Part shown: piece after piece, positions 43,533 to 52,934 of the stretch
How the letters are laid out: every line of letters starts with the position of its first letter
Position numbering within the stretch: the stretch's first letter is position 1
Source: Microbacterium sp. LWO12-1.2
GTDB lineage: Bacteria > Actinomycetota > Actinomycetes > Actinomycetales > Microbacteriaceae
Direction of reading: 5' to 3'
Length of the DNA stretch: 64,000 nucleotides
Assembly: GCF_040675875.1 (NCBI RefSeq)
Contig: NZ_JBEGII010000001.1
Coordinates: 2,170,001 to 2,234,000, forward strand
The notes under the pieces: model-generated
Database searches by the model: none
Seen by the model: only the letters and a program-made list of their open reading frames with translations
Told to the model about the DNA's origin: nothing
Program-made: the position numbers and the translations under genes

Positions 43533-45074
43533 TCAGCGGCGACGCAGGCTCGGCGGAGCATCCATGCCGAGCGTCTGGCCGCGGAAGAAGGCGGGCCGCT
43601 TGATGGCGTTCCAGATCATCACCGCGATACCGACCACGATGATGACCATGCCGAGGATGAACACGATCCCTACGCCGCCGATCTGCGATCCGGATCCGTA
43701 CCCCGGGTCCATCGAGTCGATGAGGGTCGTGAAGAACAGCACCGCGAGGATGGCGCCTCCCACCAGCGGGAACAGGAACGTGAAGAAGAAGTTGCGCGTC
43801 GAGTCGAACCACTGCTTGCGGAAGTACCAGACGCAGGCGAACGCGGTGATCCCGTAGTAGAAGCAGATCATCATGCCGAGCGTGAGGATCGTGTCCCACA
43901 GGGTGTCTTCGCTGACCACGCGCATGACGGCGTAGAAGGCGGAGGCGACGATGGCGGACACGATGGTCGCGAAGCCCGGGGTGAAGAACCGGGGGCTGAC
44001 CTTGGCGAACGACTTCGGGAGTGCGCCGTAGTGGCCCATCGCCAGTAGCGTGCGGGCCGGTCCCACGAAGGTGGACTGCAGCGACGACGCGGAGCTGGTG
44101 AGCACGGCGAGCGAGACGAGGAACGCGAGTGGTCCGAGGATCGGACCGGACAGGTGGAAGAACACGTTCTCCTGGATGTCCTCGTTGCCGAGGCCCAGAG
44201 CCCCCGTGCCGACGCCCGCGAACATGATCATCGCGACCGCGAGGAGCAGGTACAGCGAGACGATCGTGAGAACGGTCGCCGTGGCAGCACGTCCCGGCGT
44301 CTTCTCGGGATCCTTCGTCTCCTCGTTCATGGTCAGGGTGACGTCCCAGCCCCAGAAGATGAAGATCGAGAGCGAGAGTCCGGCAGCGACGGCGCTGAAG
44401 GACGAGATCGCGAACGGGTTGAACCAGTTCAGGTCGAACGGCTGGTAGTCGAATCCGTTTCCGTTGACGGCCTGCGTGATCGCGGCGACCGCGAAGAACA
44501 CCAGGACGAGGATCTGGAAGCTGACCAGCCAGTACTGCAGCTTCTGCGTCGTCTGCATGTCGCGGTAGGAGACCCAGGTGGCACCGAGCATGAACAACAG
44601 GCACACGGCGATGTTGATGAACGTGTTGCTCGCGAGATCTGCGATATCGGGGTTCCCCGTGATCTGCGAGATCAGCAAGAAGAGGAACTCGACCGCGATG
44701 CCGGCGAGATTGGAGAGGACGAGGATCGTCGCGACGACGAGGCCCCATCCGGCCATCCACCCGATCCACGGACCGAATGCCCGGGTCGCCCAGGTGAAGG
44801 AGGTGCCGGAGTCCGGCATGCGGTTGTTGAGCTCGCGGTACCCGAAGGCGACGAGCAGCATCGGGATGAAGCCCACCAGGATGATGGCGGGGATCTGCGG
44901 ACCCACCGTCGAGGCGGTCGGTCCGACCGCCGCGGTGAACGTGTACGCCGGGGCGATACACGAGATGCCGATCACGATCGCGCCGATCAGGCCGACCGTT
45001 CCGGCGCTCAGACCCTTGCTGGAAATGCCTGTGGTCACGGGGTCGGGCTCCGTTGCCCTGTTCGTGCTGCTCAT
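43533..45074 (-). CDS. APC-family amino-acid/amine permease (GABA or putrescine importer)
   Basis: I chose the ATG at 45074, which overlaps the UspA stop by one base; the longer open frame upstream is a shadow. The 513-residue protein has about 12 hydrophobic segments and an APC consensus start (LSAGTVGLIGAIVIGISCIAPAYTFTAAVGPT). The ...SGTSFTWATRAFGPWIGWMAGWG motif is present. Position between amine-oxidising and semialdehyde-oxidising genes implies import of putrescine, GABA or a related amine. Confidence 0.88.
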   Translation of the reverse strand: MSSTNRATEPDPVTTGISSKGLSAGTVGLIGAIVIGISCIAPAYTFTAAVGPTASTVGPQIPAIILVGFIPMLLVAFGYRELNNRMPDSGTSFTWATRAFGPWIGWMAGWGLVVATILVLSNLAGIAVEFLFLLISQITGNPDIADLASNTFINIAVCLLFMLGATWVSYRDMQTTQKLQYWLVSFQILVLVFFAVAAITQAVNGNGFDYQPFDLNWFNPFAISSFSAVAAGLSLSIFIFWGWDVTLTMNEETKDPEKTPGRAATATVLTIVSLYLLLAVAMIMFAGVGTGALGLGNEDIQENVFFHLSGPILGPLAFLVSLAVLTSSASSLQSTFVGPARTLLAMGHYGALPKSFAKVSPRFFTPGFATIVSAIVASAFYAVMRVVSEDTLWDTILTLGMMICFYYGITAFACVWYFRKQWFDSTRNFFFTFLFPLVGGAILAVLFFTTLIDSMDPGYGSGSQIGGVGIVFILGMVIIVVGIAVMIWNAIKRPAFFRGQTLGMDAPPSLRRR

Positions 45075-45961
45075 CAGCGGACTCCTGCTTCGGCGCGGGT
45101 GCGCGGGACGACGATCATCGGAACGGGCAGTTCGTGCAGCATCTTCGCTGCCGTGGAGCCCAGGAACAGCCGGCGCGGCTGCGCGAGGCGGCTGGAGCCG
45201 ACAAGGATGACCTCGCCGGGGAGCCAGGAGAGGTTCGAGACGGCATCCTCGACGGTGTCGCCCGGTGCTTCTTCGATCACTGCACCCAGGTCGTGGGGCA
45301 ACAGCTCCTTGGCGACCGCCAGCACCTCGTGTGCGTGCGTGGTGCCGGCAAGTCGGATGGCGCCGGTGTCGAGCCCCGGAGGCACATCGAACGGCACCAG
45401 CGAGACGAGCCGCAGTCCGACACCGCTCTCCGCTGCGATCGATGCCGCCTCGTCGAGCAGGTTCTCGGCGCCGGGACGGGTGCCGACGGCGACCGTGACC
45501 CGCGGGATGACGTGGTCGTCCTGCCCCGCCGTACCCGCGGGCGCGAGGGCGACTGGAATGGTCGACGAGTGCAGCAGCTCGGAGGCCACGCTGCCCAGAC
45601 GGTGACGGCCGAACAGGCCGCCGCCGGCCGCACCCACGACGATCAGGCGGGCGCCGAACTCCTCGCCGGCGGCGATGAGCCCCTCGGCGAACGACTCCGC
45701 GATGCGCACGTGTCCGGTGCGCGTGATCTCCTGCGGCAGGCGGACGATCGCGTCTTCGAGCCACTTCTTCGCCTGTGCGCGGATGTGCTCCTCGTAGGCG
45801 CGCTCCGGCGGAACGACCGCGGGGCTGCGTGTGCCCTCGGCCGGGAGCACCAGGACGAGGTGCAGCCTCGCCCCCGTGCTGCGGGCGAGCCGGGCACCGA
45901 GCGCTGCGGCATCCGCACCCGAGTCCGTCGCGGTGTAGCCGACGACGATGGCCCCGGACAT
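45074..45961 (-). CDS. Universal stress protein with two UspA domains
   Basis: The 295-residue protein contains two UspA repeats. The first opens IVVGYTATDSGADAAALGARLARSTGARLHLVLVLP and ends with the ATP-site-like VVGAAGGGLFGRHRLGSVASELLHSSTIPVALAP. The second opens TVAVGTRPGAENLLDEAASIAAESG and ends VGSSRLAQPRRLFLGSTAAKMLHELPVPMIVVP. Both G-(2)x-G-(9)x-G(S/T) type loops suggest nucleotide binding. It overlaps both neighbours by one base, so it is an integral part of the amine operon, perhaps sensing energy state. Confidence 0.88.
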   Translation of the reverse strand: MSGAIVVGYTATDSGADAAALGARLARSTGARLHLVLVLPAEGTRSPAVVPPERAYEEHIRAQAKKWLEDAIVRLPQEITRTGHVRIAESFAEGLIAAGEEFGARLIVVGAAGGGLFGRHRLGSVASELLHSSTIPVALAPAGTAGQDDHVIPRVTVAVGTRPGAENLLDEAASIAAESGVGLRLVSLVPFDVPPGLDTGAIRLAGTTHAHEVLAVAKELLPHDLGAVIEEAPGDTVEDAVSNLSWLPGEVILVGSSRLAQPRRLFLGSTAAKMLHELPVPMIVVPRTRAEAGVR

Positions 45962-47364
45962 CAGTTGCTCTCAGCCGGTTCGCCGGCGGAACGGCTCGAG
46001 TCCACGATCTGCGAGGCGACCAGGCGCCCCATCCGGATCGCGCCGTCGACGTGCTGGTAGCCGGCGCCCGCCATGTCGCTGCAGGCGAAGCTGATGGGCC
46101 CGACCGGAGTACGCAGGTCGGCGCCGTAGCGGTGCAGACCGCCCATGTCGAAGCTCGCCGCGTACGCGCCGCGGGTCCATTCTTCGCTGCCCCAGTCGCT
46201 CTCGTAGTAGACGACCGGGTTCTTGGCCTCGGGGCCGTAATAATGCGACAGCGACTCGAGGATGCGCTCCTTGCGCTCCTCGGCCGAGAGCTCGAAGACG
46301 CCGTCCGCGTTGCGGTCGGAGACGAAGCCCACCAGGGTGCCGCGCTCGTCGCCGTGGTTGGTGTTGTCGTAGGCCTCGTGCGAGAGCTCGTAGGGGCTGA
46401 AGGCGGTGCCGCTCAGGCCCTGCTCACGCCAGAACGGCCGGTCGTAGACGGCGTGCACCTTGATCACGAAGCCCATCGACAGGTGCTGGTGCAGCTGGTG
46501 CTGACGGCGCGGCAGCGGCGGCACGAACGAGATGCGGTCGTACAGCACCGGGGCGTGCGCGAGGATGGCGAATCGGGCGCTGATGGTGTGGTCGTCGGTC
46601 GTGGCCCGCACGAACTGGGCCCCCGCGCCTGTCGAAGAGTCGCCCCACTCGAGCGTGCGCACCGGCTGGTTCAGGAACACGTCGTCACCGAGGCGCTCGG
46701 CGAGCAGGATCGGCACCTGCTGGAGTCCGCCGACGACGCGCTTGTCGAGGATGAAGTCCGCGTCGACCAGGTGAGAGTAGGAGCCGGCCGATGCGGCCAT
46801 CAGCAGCGACTGCAGCAGCGAGAACGCGTGCGTCGGCTTGGTGAGCATCGCGGATCCGGTGGCGAAGGCGAGGTTGCGCACGGCTTCGTCGTCGTCGGTC
46901 TGGGCCCGCAGCCAGGCGTCCCAGGTGACGGAGTCCCACTCTGCTGCGTTCGGGTGCTCCCACGGCTTGTCCGGGTCGATCTCGGCGACCATCGCGTCGA
47001 GCCGCTCGGTGATCTCGGCGATGACCTTCTCGGTCTCGGCCGATACCGGGAACATCTCCCCCGTGAACCGGTGACTCTGGCCGTCGGGTCCGACGTAGAC
47101 GCTGTCGCCCTCGCGGTAACGGCTGTAGGTCTCCAGGCCGAGCTCGGCGACTGTGTCGATCAACGCATCCTGATCGGGCGAGACCCACTGTCCGCCGATC
47201 TCGAGCATGGCGCCGTCGATGACGTCGGTCCACAGACGTCCTCCCACCCGGTCCCTCGCCTCGAGGACGGCGACCGAGAGGCCGGCCTTCCGCAGGTCGT
47301 TCGCTGCCGTGAGCCCTGCGGCTCCGGCGCCGACGATGAGCACGTCGCGTGTGATCTCAGCCAT
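45961..47364 (-). CDS. puo: Flavin monoamine oxidase, putrescine oxidase type
   Basis: I chose the ATG at 47364 (MAEITRDVLIVGAGAAGLTAANDL) with AAGGAG six bases upstream. The 467-residue enzyme has the FAD dinucleotide-binding fold (VLIVGAGAAGLTAANDLRKAGLSVAVLEARDRVGGRLWT), the substrate-channel GGQWVSPDQDALI and the C-terminal FAD motif GPISFACSDMAGAGYQHVDGAIRMGRLVA. It resembles putrescine oxidases of Rhodococcus and Kocuria, which turn putrescine into 4-aminobutanal and hydrogen peroxide. The next steps are encoded by the flanking dehydrogenases and GABA transaminase. Confidence 0.87.
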   Translation of the reverse strand: MAEITRDVLIVGAGAAGLTAANDLRKAGLSVAVLEARDRVGGRLWTDVIDGAMLEIGGQWVSPDQDALIDTVAELGLETYSRYREGDSVYVGPDGQSHRFTGEMFPVSAETEKVIAEITERLDAMVAEIDPDKPWEHPNAAEWDSVTWDAWLRAQTDDDEAVRNLAFATGSAMLTKPTHAFSLLQSLLMAASAGSYSHLVDADFILDKRVVGGLQQVPILLAERLGDDVFLNQPVRTLEWGDSSTGAGAQFVRATTDDHTISARFAILAHAPVLYDRISFVPPLPRRQHQLHQHLSMGFVIKVHAVYDRPFWREQGLSGTAFSPYELSHEAYDNTNHGDERGTLVGFVSDRNADGVFELSAEERKERILESLSHYYGPEAKNPVVYYESDWGSEEWTRGAYAASFDMGGLHRYGADLRTPVGPISFACSDMAGAGYQHVDGAIRMGRLVASQIVDSSRSAGEPAESN

Positions 47365-47389
47365 CTGCAACTCCTTCGTTGGGAAAATG

Positions 47390-47430
47390 CCGGTCGCGAC
47401 CCGAAATCCCCCGATTGGGGTCGCGACCGG
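47390..47430 (-). terminator. Hairpin between gabT and the amine oxidase gene
   Basis: CCGGTCGCGACCC (47390-47402) pairs perfectly with 47418-47430, with an inner AATC/GATT pairing. It lies in the 109-base gap after gabT and may terminate part of the transcripts, giving gabT higher expression than the rest. Confidence 0.65.
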
Positions 47431-47473
47431 ACGTGGGGTGGAGGCCGCGCGGGAGCGCGACCTCATGCTGGTC

Positions 47474-48835
47474 CTACGCCGCGGCGAGCGCCGCAGCGAC
47501 GACGTCGATTCCTTCGTTGAGGAGATCGTCGCCGATCGCGAGCGGGGGAAGGAAGCGGATGACGTTGCCGTAGGTACCGCAGGTGAGGACGATGACGCCC
47601 TGGGCGATGCACGCCTTCGCGACGGCCGCGGTGAGCGCGGCGTCGGGAGCGTTGGTCTCCGGGTCGACGAACTCGGCCGCGATCATCGCGCCGTGACCGC
47701 GGACGTCGCCGACGCGCGGGTCGTTCTGCTGGATCGCGGTGAGACGCTCGGTGAGGATCACGCCGATCTCGCGGGCGCGCTCGATCACTCCGTCGTTCTC
47801 GAAGACGTCGATCGCGGCGAGCGCCGCAGCGCAGGCGATCGGGTTGCCGCCGTACGTGCCGCCGAGACCGCCGGCGTGCGAGGCGTCCATGATCTCGGAG
47901 CGACCGGTGACGGCGGCGAGCGGAAGTCCGCCGGCGATGCCCTTGGCCGTGGTGATCAGGTCGGGCTCGATGCCGAAGATCTCGCTCGCGAACATGTGGC
48001 CGGTGCGGGCGAAGCCGGTCTGCACCTCGTCAGCGATGAAGACGACGCCGTTCGCGCGGCACCACTCGACGATCGCGGGCAGGAAGCCGTCGGCCGGGAC
48101 GATGAAGCCGCCCTCGCCCTGGATCGGCTCGATGATCACGGCGGCCAGGTTGTCGGCGCCGATCTGCTTCTCGAGCTGAAGGATGACGCGTGCTGCGGCT
48201 TCGCCACCGTCGAGTCCGTCGCGGAACGGGTACGACATCGGGGCGCGGTACACCTCGGGAGCGAAGGGGCCGAATCCGCTCTTGTACGGCATGGACTTGG
48301 CGGTCAGCGCCATGGTCAGGTTCGTGCGACCGTGGTAGCCGTGGTCGAAGGCGACGACGGCCTGGCGACCGGTGTACTTGCGGGCGATCTTGATCGCGTT
48401 CTCGACCGCCTCCGCACCGGAGTTGAACAGCGCGCTCTTCTTCGCGAAGTCACCGGGGGTGACGCGGTTCAGTGCCTCGGCGACCTCGATGTACGACTCG
48501 TAGGGCGAGATCATGAAGCAGGTGTGCGTGAACTGAGCGGCCTGCGCGGCGACAGCAGCGGCGACCTTCGGGTGCGCGTTGCCCACCGTGGTCACGGCGA
48601 TGCCGGATCCGAGGTCGATGAGCGAGTTCCCGTCCGCGTCGACGACGACGCCGCCACCCGCGGCCACGGTCGCGACGGGCACGGTGTGACCGACTCCGGC
48701 GGCGACGGCATCCGCTTTGCGCGCCAGGATCTCGGCCGAGCGAGGCCCGGGGAGTTCAGTGACCAGACGACGCTCCTGAGGGAGCTCGGGTCCGCCGAGG
48801 GGAACTGCAACAGCTGCGGTGTCGAGGAGTGCCAT
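47474..48835 (-). CDS. gabT: 4-aminobutyrate aminotransferase
   Basis: The start is the ATG at 48835 (MALLDTAAVAVPLGGPELPQERRL). The 453-residue class III PLP aminotransferase has FNSGAEAVENAIKIARKYTGRQAVVAFDHGYHGRT, VIIEPIQGEGGF, FIADEVQTGFARTGHMFA and the cofactor lysine in LITTAKGIAGGLPLAA. It converts GABA plus 2-oxoglutarate to succinate semialdehyde plus glutamate. It is the first gene of the minus-strand cluster and is divergent from the PucR regulator. Confidence 0.93.
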   Translation of the reverse strand: MALLDTAAVAVPLGGPELPQERRLVTELPGPRSAEILARKADAVAAGVGHTVPVATVAAGGGVVVDADGNSLIDLGSGIAVTTVGNAHPKVAAAVAAQAAQFTHTCFMISPYESYIEVAEALNRVTPGDFAKKSALFNSGAEAVENAIKIARKYTGRQAVVAFDHGYHGRTNLTMALTAKSMPYKSGFGPFAPEVYRAPMSYPFRDGLDGGEAAARVILQLEKQIGADNLAAVIIEPIQGEGGFIVPADGFLPAIVEWCRANGVVFIADEVQTGFARTGHMFASEIFGIEPDLITTAKGIAGGLPLAAVTGRSEIMDASHAGGLGGTYGGNPIACAAALAAIDVFENDGVIERAREIGVILTERLTAIQQNDPRVGDVRGHGAMIAAEFVDPETNAPDAALTAAVAKACIAQGVIVLTCGTYGNVIRFLPPLAIGDDLLNEGIDVVAAALAAA

Positions 48836-48879
48836 GCCGCGAGCGTACGGCGGCCTCTGGATCTGTCGCATTCGCCGCC

Positions 48880-48918
48880 TTGTACAATCTGGATATTCGT
48901 ATGTACACCTTGTACATA
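48880..48918. promoter_or_regulatory. TGTACA-type operators between gabT and pucR
   Basis: TTGTACAA (48880-48887) and the 19-base palindrome TATGTACACCTTGTACATA (48900-48918) provide three TGTACA half-sites in the 103-base divergent region. They are the likely binding sites of the adjacent PucR-family protein and could control both directions. Confidence 0.6.
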
Positions 48919-48938
48919 CACCGAGGCCGGGAGGACGC

Positions 48939-50447
48939 ATGGCCACCCCCGAGCAGCCGACCCTGCGAGCTCTGCTGTACCGCCGCGACCTGGGGCTGCG
49001 GCTGGTGTCCCCTGCCGACTCCCTCTCGTCCGATGCGCTCGATCGCCCCCTGCGCTGGGTGCACAGTTCCGACCTCGCCGATCCCACACCGTTCCTGGCG
49101 GAGGACCTCGTGCTCCTCACCACGGGCACCCAGTTCGACGACGCAGGAACGGCCGATCTCTACGTCAGTCGCCTGATCGACCGGGGAGTCCTCGGGCTCG
49201 GCTTCGGCACCGAGGTGCATCGCGCCGGCATCCCCGAGGATCTCCTCGCCGCCTGCGTCGCGCACGGCCTGCCCCTGTTCGAGGTCCCGTACCGCACGCC
49301 GTTCATCGCCGTGGCCCGCGCCCACTCCGAGGCGATCGCCGCACAGGCCTATGCGCGGCGATCGTGGGCGCTCGATACGCAGCGCGGCCTCGCCCTCGCC
49401 GCTCTCCGTCCGCGCGGTCTCGACGCGACACTGGACGAGCTCGGGCGCCGCCTCGATGCCTGGGTCGGGATGTTCGACGCCGCCGGCTCGCTGGTCCTCG
49501 CCCATCCCCGCGATGCGATCGAGCGGGACGCACTCGACCGACTCGGCGAGCGGGTGCTGGAGATCCTCACCCGCGGGCTCGAGGCGGGGCAGTCCCTCAC
49601 GATCGACGACCACACCTTCATGCTGTTCACGATCGGACGCGGCGGGCACCTGCGCGGAGTGATCGCGCTCGCGATCGATGCGCTCGATCAGGAGGCGCGC
49701 TCCGTCGTGACCTCGGTCATCGCGATGGCCGGGCTCGCGATGGAGCAGAGCGAGCAGCTCGCCCGCAGCCGCCGACGTCTGCACACGCAGCTGCTGTCCT
49801 CACTGCTCGACGACGATCCGGCACTGGCTCGCCGGGTGCTCGGTAGCCTCCCCGCGACACCTGTCGTCGTGGCCGTCGCGGCCGACGCTCCCGCCGGATC
49901 ACTCACCGACTGGTGGGAGCGTCAGAGGTCAGAACACGGCACCGCCTTCTTCCTCGCCGAGTCCGACGACGGCCTCACCATCTGCTTGTCGGCGAGCGAC
50001 GAAGCGCTGCTCGACGAGGTGGCGACGCGCTTCGCCATCCGGATCGGCATCTCCGAGCCGGAGGGGTTCGACGCCTTCTCGCGCGCACACGCGCAGGCCC
50101 TCACCGTGCTGCGTCAGCACGGGACGCCCGGCGCCGAACGGTATGCCGACACGATCGGCGCCAGCATCCTCTCCGCCCTCGCGACGGACGAGGCGCGGCT
50201 GGTGGCCGAGTCGCGCCTGGCTCCCCTGCGCGAGCACGATGCCCGCACCGGAGCCGAACTCGAATGGTCGCTGCGATGCTGGCTGGAGCACGACGCCCGC
50301 GCAGAATCCGCCGCTGCGGTGCTCGGTGTGCATCGCCACACGCTCCGCGCGCGGATCGCGCAGGCCGGTGCCCTGCTGGGCACCGACCTGTCGACGTTCC
50401 CGGCCCGCGCGGAGCTGTGGACGCTGCTGCAGACGGCCAGGGAATGA
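48939..50447 (+). CDS. PucR-family transcriptional regulator
   Basis: I chose the ATG at 48939 (MATPEQPTLRALLYRRDLGLRL) with GGGAGG upstream. The 502-residue protein has an N-terminal purine-catabolism PucR-like domain (LRWVHSSDLADPTPFLAEDLVLLTTGTQ) and a GGDEF-like middle region. A C-terminal PucR helix-turn-helix follows (ELEWSLRCWLEHDARAESAAAVLGVHRHTLRARIAQAGALLGTDL). Members activate nitrogen-compound catabolism. Its divergence from gabT, with TGTACA operators between, makes it the probable activator of the putrescine/GABA cluster. Confidence 0.9.
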   Translation: MATPEQPTLRALLYRRDLGLRLVSPADSLSSDALDRPLRWVHSSDLADPTPFLAEDLVLLTTGTQFDDAGTADLYVSRLIDRGVLGLGFGTEVHRAGIPEDLLAACVAHGLPLFEVPYRTPFIAVARAHSEAIAAQAYARRSWALDTQRGLALAALRPRGLDATLDELGRRLDAWVGMFDAAGSLVLAHPRDAIERDALDRLGERVLEILTRGLEAGQSLTIDDHTFMLFTIGRGGHLRGVIALAIDALDQEARSVVTSVIAMAGLAMEQSEQLARSRRRLHTQLLSSLLDDDPALARRVLGSLPATPVVVAVAADAPAGSLTDWWERQRSEHGTAFFLAESDDGLTICLSASDEALLDEVATRFAIRIGISEPEGFDAFSRAHAQALTVLRQHGTPGAERYADTIGASILSALATDEARLVAESRLAPLREHDARTGAELEWSLRCWLEHDARAESAAAVLGVHRHTLRARIAQAGALLGTDLSTFPARAELWTLLQTARE

Positions 50448-50456
50448 CCGTCGTCG

Positions 50457-51323
50457 TCAGTCGGAGGCGTTCTCACCGAGATTCTCGGACACCACCTCGA
50501 GCACATGGGCCCGCGCCTGAACCGCGTCTTCTCCCCGCTCCGTCGTGACGGCGGCTGCGAACACCTCGGCGAAGACCAGGAACGCGACGCGGGACGCATG
50601 CTGCAGCTCATCCCGGAAACTCACGCCGGTCGGGGCGATGACGAGAGACACCGACGCCACCTCCGTCAGCGCCGAGGTCGCGAACGACGTCAACGCGATC
50701 ACCGTGGCCCCGCCGCGCGCGGCGGCGGTGGCGACCCGCAGGCTCGCTTCATTCGCCCCGGATCCGCTCACGATCAGGCAGACGTCGTCCGTGGTGAGAT
50801 GACGCGCCGCGATCTGCTGGGCGATCGCGTCGGCGATGAACTCCGCCGACCGCCCTGCGGCTGTGAGCCGCATCGCGAGATCGTTCGCGATCGGCGACGA
50901 CAGTCCGTTCGCGAGCACGAGCACGCGACGAGCGGACGCTGAGATCCGCACGGCTTCGGCGACGGCGTCCGCATCGAGGAGGCTCGCGAGGGCGGGGAGA
51001 GATGAGGCCACCCTGTCGATCTCGCTGCGCATCCTCCCGAGCACACTGGGGCCATGATCGACCCCCGTCTCCCCCTGGCCGCTGCCCAGTTCCGCCGCGA
51101 GCGCGACGCGCAACTGCGGATATCCCCGATAGCCGAAGCTCTGGCAGGCGCGCACGACGGTGGCCCGGCCGACACCGGCGCGTTCGGCGAGTTCCTGCGC
51201 CGTCCACTCCACGACTGCGTCGGCGGATTCGACGATCAGCTCGGCCACACGCCGCTCCGCGGGCTGCAAGGTGTTGAGCACCGCGGCGATGCGCACGGTG
51301 GGCGGGGCGCTAGGCGAGAACAC
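50457..51323 (-). CDS. MurR/RpiR-family transcriptional regulator
   Basis: I chose the GTG at 51323 (VFSPSAPPTVRIAAVLNTLQPAERRVAELI), which has GGAGGGAG nine bases upstream and overlaps the end of the permease gene. The 288-residue protein has an RpiR helix-turn-helix (WTAQELAERAGVGRATVVRACQSFGYRGYPQLRVALA) and a SIS sugar-phosphate domain (RRVLVLANGLSSPIANDLAMRLTAAGR ... DVCLIVSGSGANEASLRVATAAARGG). It is the last gene of the phn-type operon and probably controls it in response to a phosphorylated ligand. Confidence 0.9.
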   Translation of the reverse strand: MFSPSAPPTVRIAAVLNTLQPAERRVAELIVESADAVVEWTAQELAERAGVGRATVVRACQSFGYRGYPQLRVALAAELGSGQGETGVDHGPSVLGRMRSEIDRVASSLPALASLLDADAVAEAVRISASARRVLVLANGLSSPIANDLAMRLTAAGRSAEFIADAIAQQIAARHLTTDDVCLIVSGSGANEASLRVATAAARGGATVIALTSFATSALTEVASVSLVIAPTGVSFRDELQHASRVAFLVFAEVFAAAVTTERGEDAVQARAHVLEVVSENLGENASD

Positions 51324-52125
51324 GGGCGGGGACTCCCTCCATGATCCGACGGCGGACAGCGCCGGAGACCGCATCGATCAGCATGGTCACCACGACGACG
51401 ACGATGAGCAGGACACCCACCGTCGACCACTCACGGTACTGGGTGTAGGAGGTGAGCATGTCACCGATTCCGCCGACGCCGATCAGTCCGAGCACCGCCG
51501 AGGAGCGCACGTTGATCTCGAAGCGATAGAGCCAGAACGACCAGAACGCCGGCTCGACCTGAGGCCACACGCCCCAACGGAGCACCTGGAGCGTGCCACC
51601 ACCGGCTGCGGTGGCCGCTTCGATCGGCCCGCGCGGCACGGCTTCCACCGCTTCGTATCCCCATTTGCCCAGAGTGCCGATGCCGTTGACGGCAAGCGCG
51701 AGGGCTCCGGTGAAGGGCGTGAGCCCGGTGACGGAGAGGATCACGATCGCGATGATGATCTCGGGAACGGCACGGATCAGTGAGAACAGCCCACGCAGCA
51801 GGGCACGCAGCCAGGCCGGCCCGAAGCCGCGGGCGGCGAGCAGGCTCAGGGGTGTGGCGAGCAGGATGCCGAGGATCGTGCCGACCCAGGCCATCTGCAC
51901 ACTGCGCCACGTCTGCCACAGCGCCTCCGGCAGCTTCTCCCAGTTCGGATCGGCGAACATGAGGAACGTGTATCGGATGACCTCGGCAGGCAGGTCGGCG
52001 AGGCGGGTCCAGTCGATCGCGATCGACCAGAACGCGAGCACGACGATGCCCGTGACGATGCACCATCCCGCGATCGCCCACGGTCGTCGGGGACGAACCG
52101 GGATCGCCGTGAGCGCCGCAGTCAT
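51310..52125 (-). CDS. phnE: Phosphonate-type ABC transporter permease (second PhnE)
   Basis: The 271-residue membrane protein starts at the ATG at 52125, overlapping the first permease stop as ATGA. It shows the PhnE pattern: a long N-terminal helix, the EAA-like loop (YEAVEAVPRGPIEAATAAGGGTLQVLRWGVWPQVEPAFWSFWLYRFEINVRSSAVLGLIGVGGIGD) and a final helix. Two permease genes imply a heterodimeric channel. Confidence 0.88.
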   Translation of the reverse strand: MTAALTAIPVRPRRPWAIAGWCIVTGIVVLAFWSIAIDWTRLADLPAEVIRYTFLMFADPNWEKLPEALWQTWRSVQMAWVGTILGILLATPLSLLAARGFGPAWLRALLRGLFSLIRAVPEIIIAIVILSVTGLTPFTGALALAVNGIGTLGKWGYEAVEAVPRGPIEAATAAGGGTLQVLRWGVWPQVEPAFWSFWLYRFEINVRSSAVLGLIGVGGIGDMLTSYTQYREWSTVGVLLIVVVVVTMLIDAVSGAVRRRIMEGVPARVLA

Positions 52126-52934
52126 ACGAGCCTCCGTCGGATCGCGTCGGAGACGAGGTCGATCACGATGACGACGATGAGGATCTCCAGGATGATGAGC
52201 GAGAGCTGGTCGTAGCGGTAGAACGTGCGGACCGCATCGATGAGCAGCCCCATGCCACCCGCCCCGACGAGACCGAGCACGGTCGAGGCCCGCACGTTGA
52301 GCTCGAATACGTACAGGGTCTGGTTGGCGAATGCGGGCCAGGCGTCGGGCAGGGCGATCGTGCGGTTGATCTGGGCCTGGGTCGCACCGACCGCACGTCC
52401 CGCTTCGAGGGGGCCACGGTCGTTGGTGTCGATCGCCTCGGACACGAGCTTGACGATGATGCCGACGTTGAAGAGCAGCAGTGCCAGGATCCCGGGGAGC
52501 GCACCGACGCCCACCATCGCCACGAGGATGGCCGCATAGAGGAGGTCGGGGACGCTGCGGATCACGTTGAGGGCGCCACGCAGCGCGATCCGCGCCGGGG
52601 CGTTCGGATTTGTCGCACGGGCAGCCCAGAAGCTCAGCGGCAGCGAGACCGCAGCGCCGATGGCGGTCGCGATCACCGCCATCTGGAGCGTCTCGATGAG
52701 CGGAGGGATCGTCCGGGGGAAGAAGCTCCACTCGGGCAGGAGCAGCTTGACGATCTTGTCCGCCCCGTTCTGCCAGTTGCGGGCGATCGCGGAGAGGTCG
52801 ACGCCGATCCCGATCCCCGGCAGGCACGTCACGACCGTGACGAGGAGGAGCACCACGACGATGAGGGGGCCTCTCCATGCTCCGGGCGGTCGCGCCGGGA
52901 TGTCGAGGGCGGACGCCTGTTCCACCGCGCTCAC
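52122..52934 (-). CDS. phnE: Phosphonate-type ABC transporter permease (first PhnE)
   Basis: I chose the GTG at 52934, which overlaps the phnC stop in a four-base GTGA. The 270-residue permease has the PhnE loop [61 protein letters not shown]. Its sequence differs clearly from the second permease, so the two are not a recent duplication. All genes of this operon are linked by overlaps of one to four bases or gaps of one. Confidence 0.88.
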   Translation of the reverse strand: MSAVEQASALDIPARPPGAWRGPLIVVVLLLVTVVTCLPGIGIGVDLSAIARNWQNGADKIVKLLLPEWSFFPRTIPPLIETLQMAVIATAIGAAVSLPLSFWAARATNPNAPARIALRGALNVIRSVPDLLYAAILVAMVGVGALPGILALLLFNVGIIVKLVSEAIDTNDRGPLEAGRAVGATQAQINRTIALPDAWPAFANQTLYVFELNVRASTVLGLVGAGGMGLLIDAVRTFYRYDQLSLIILEILIVVIVIDLVSDAIRRRLV

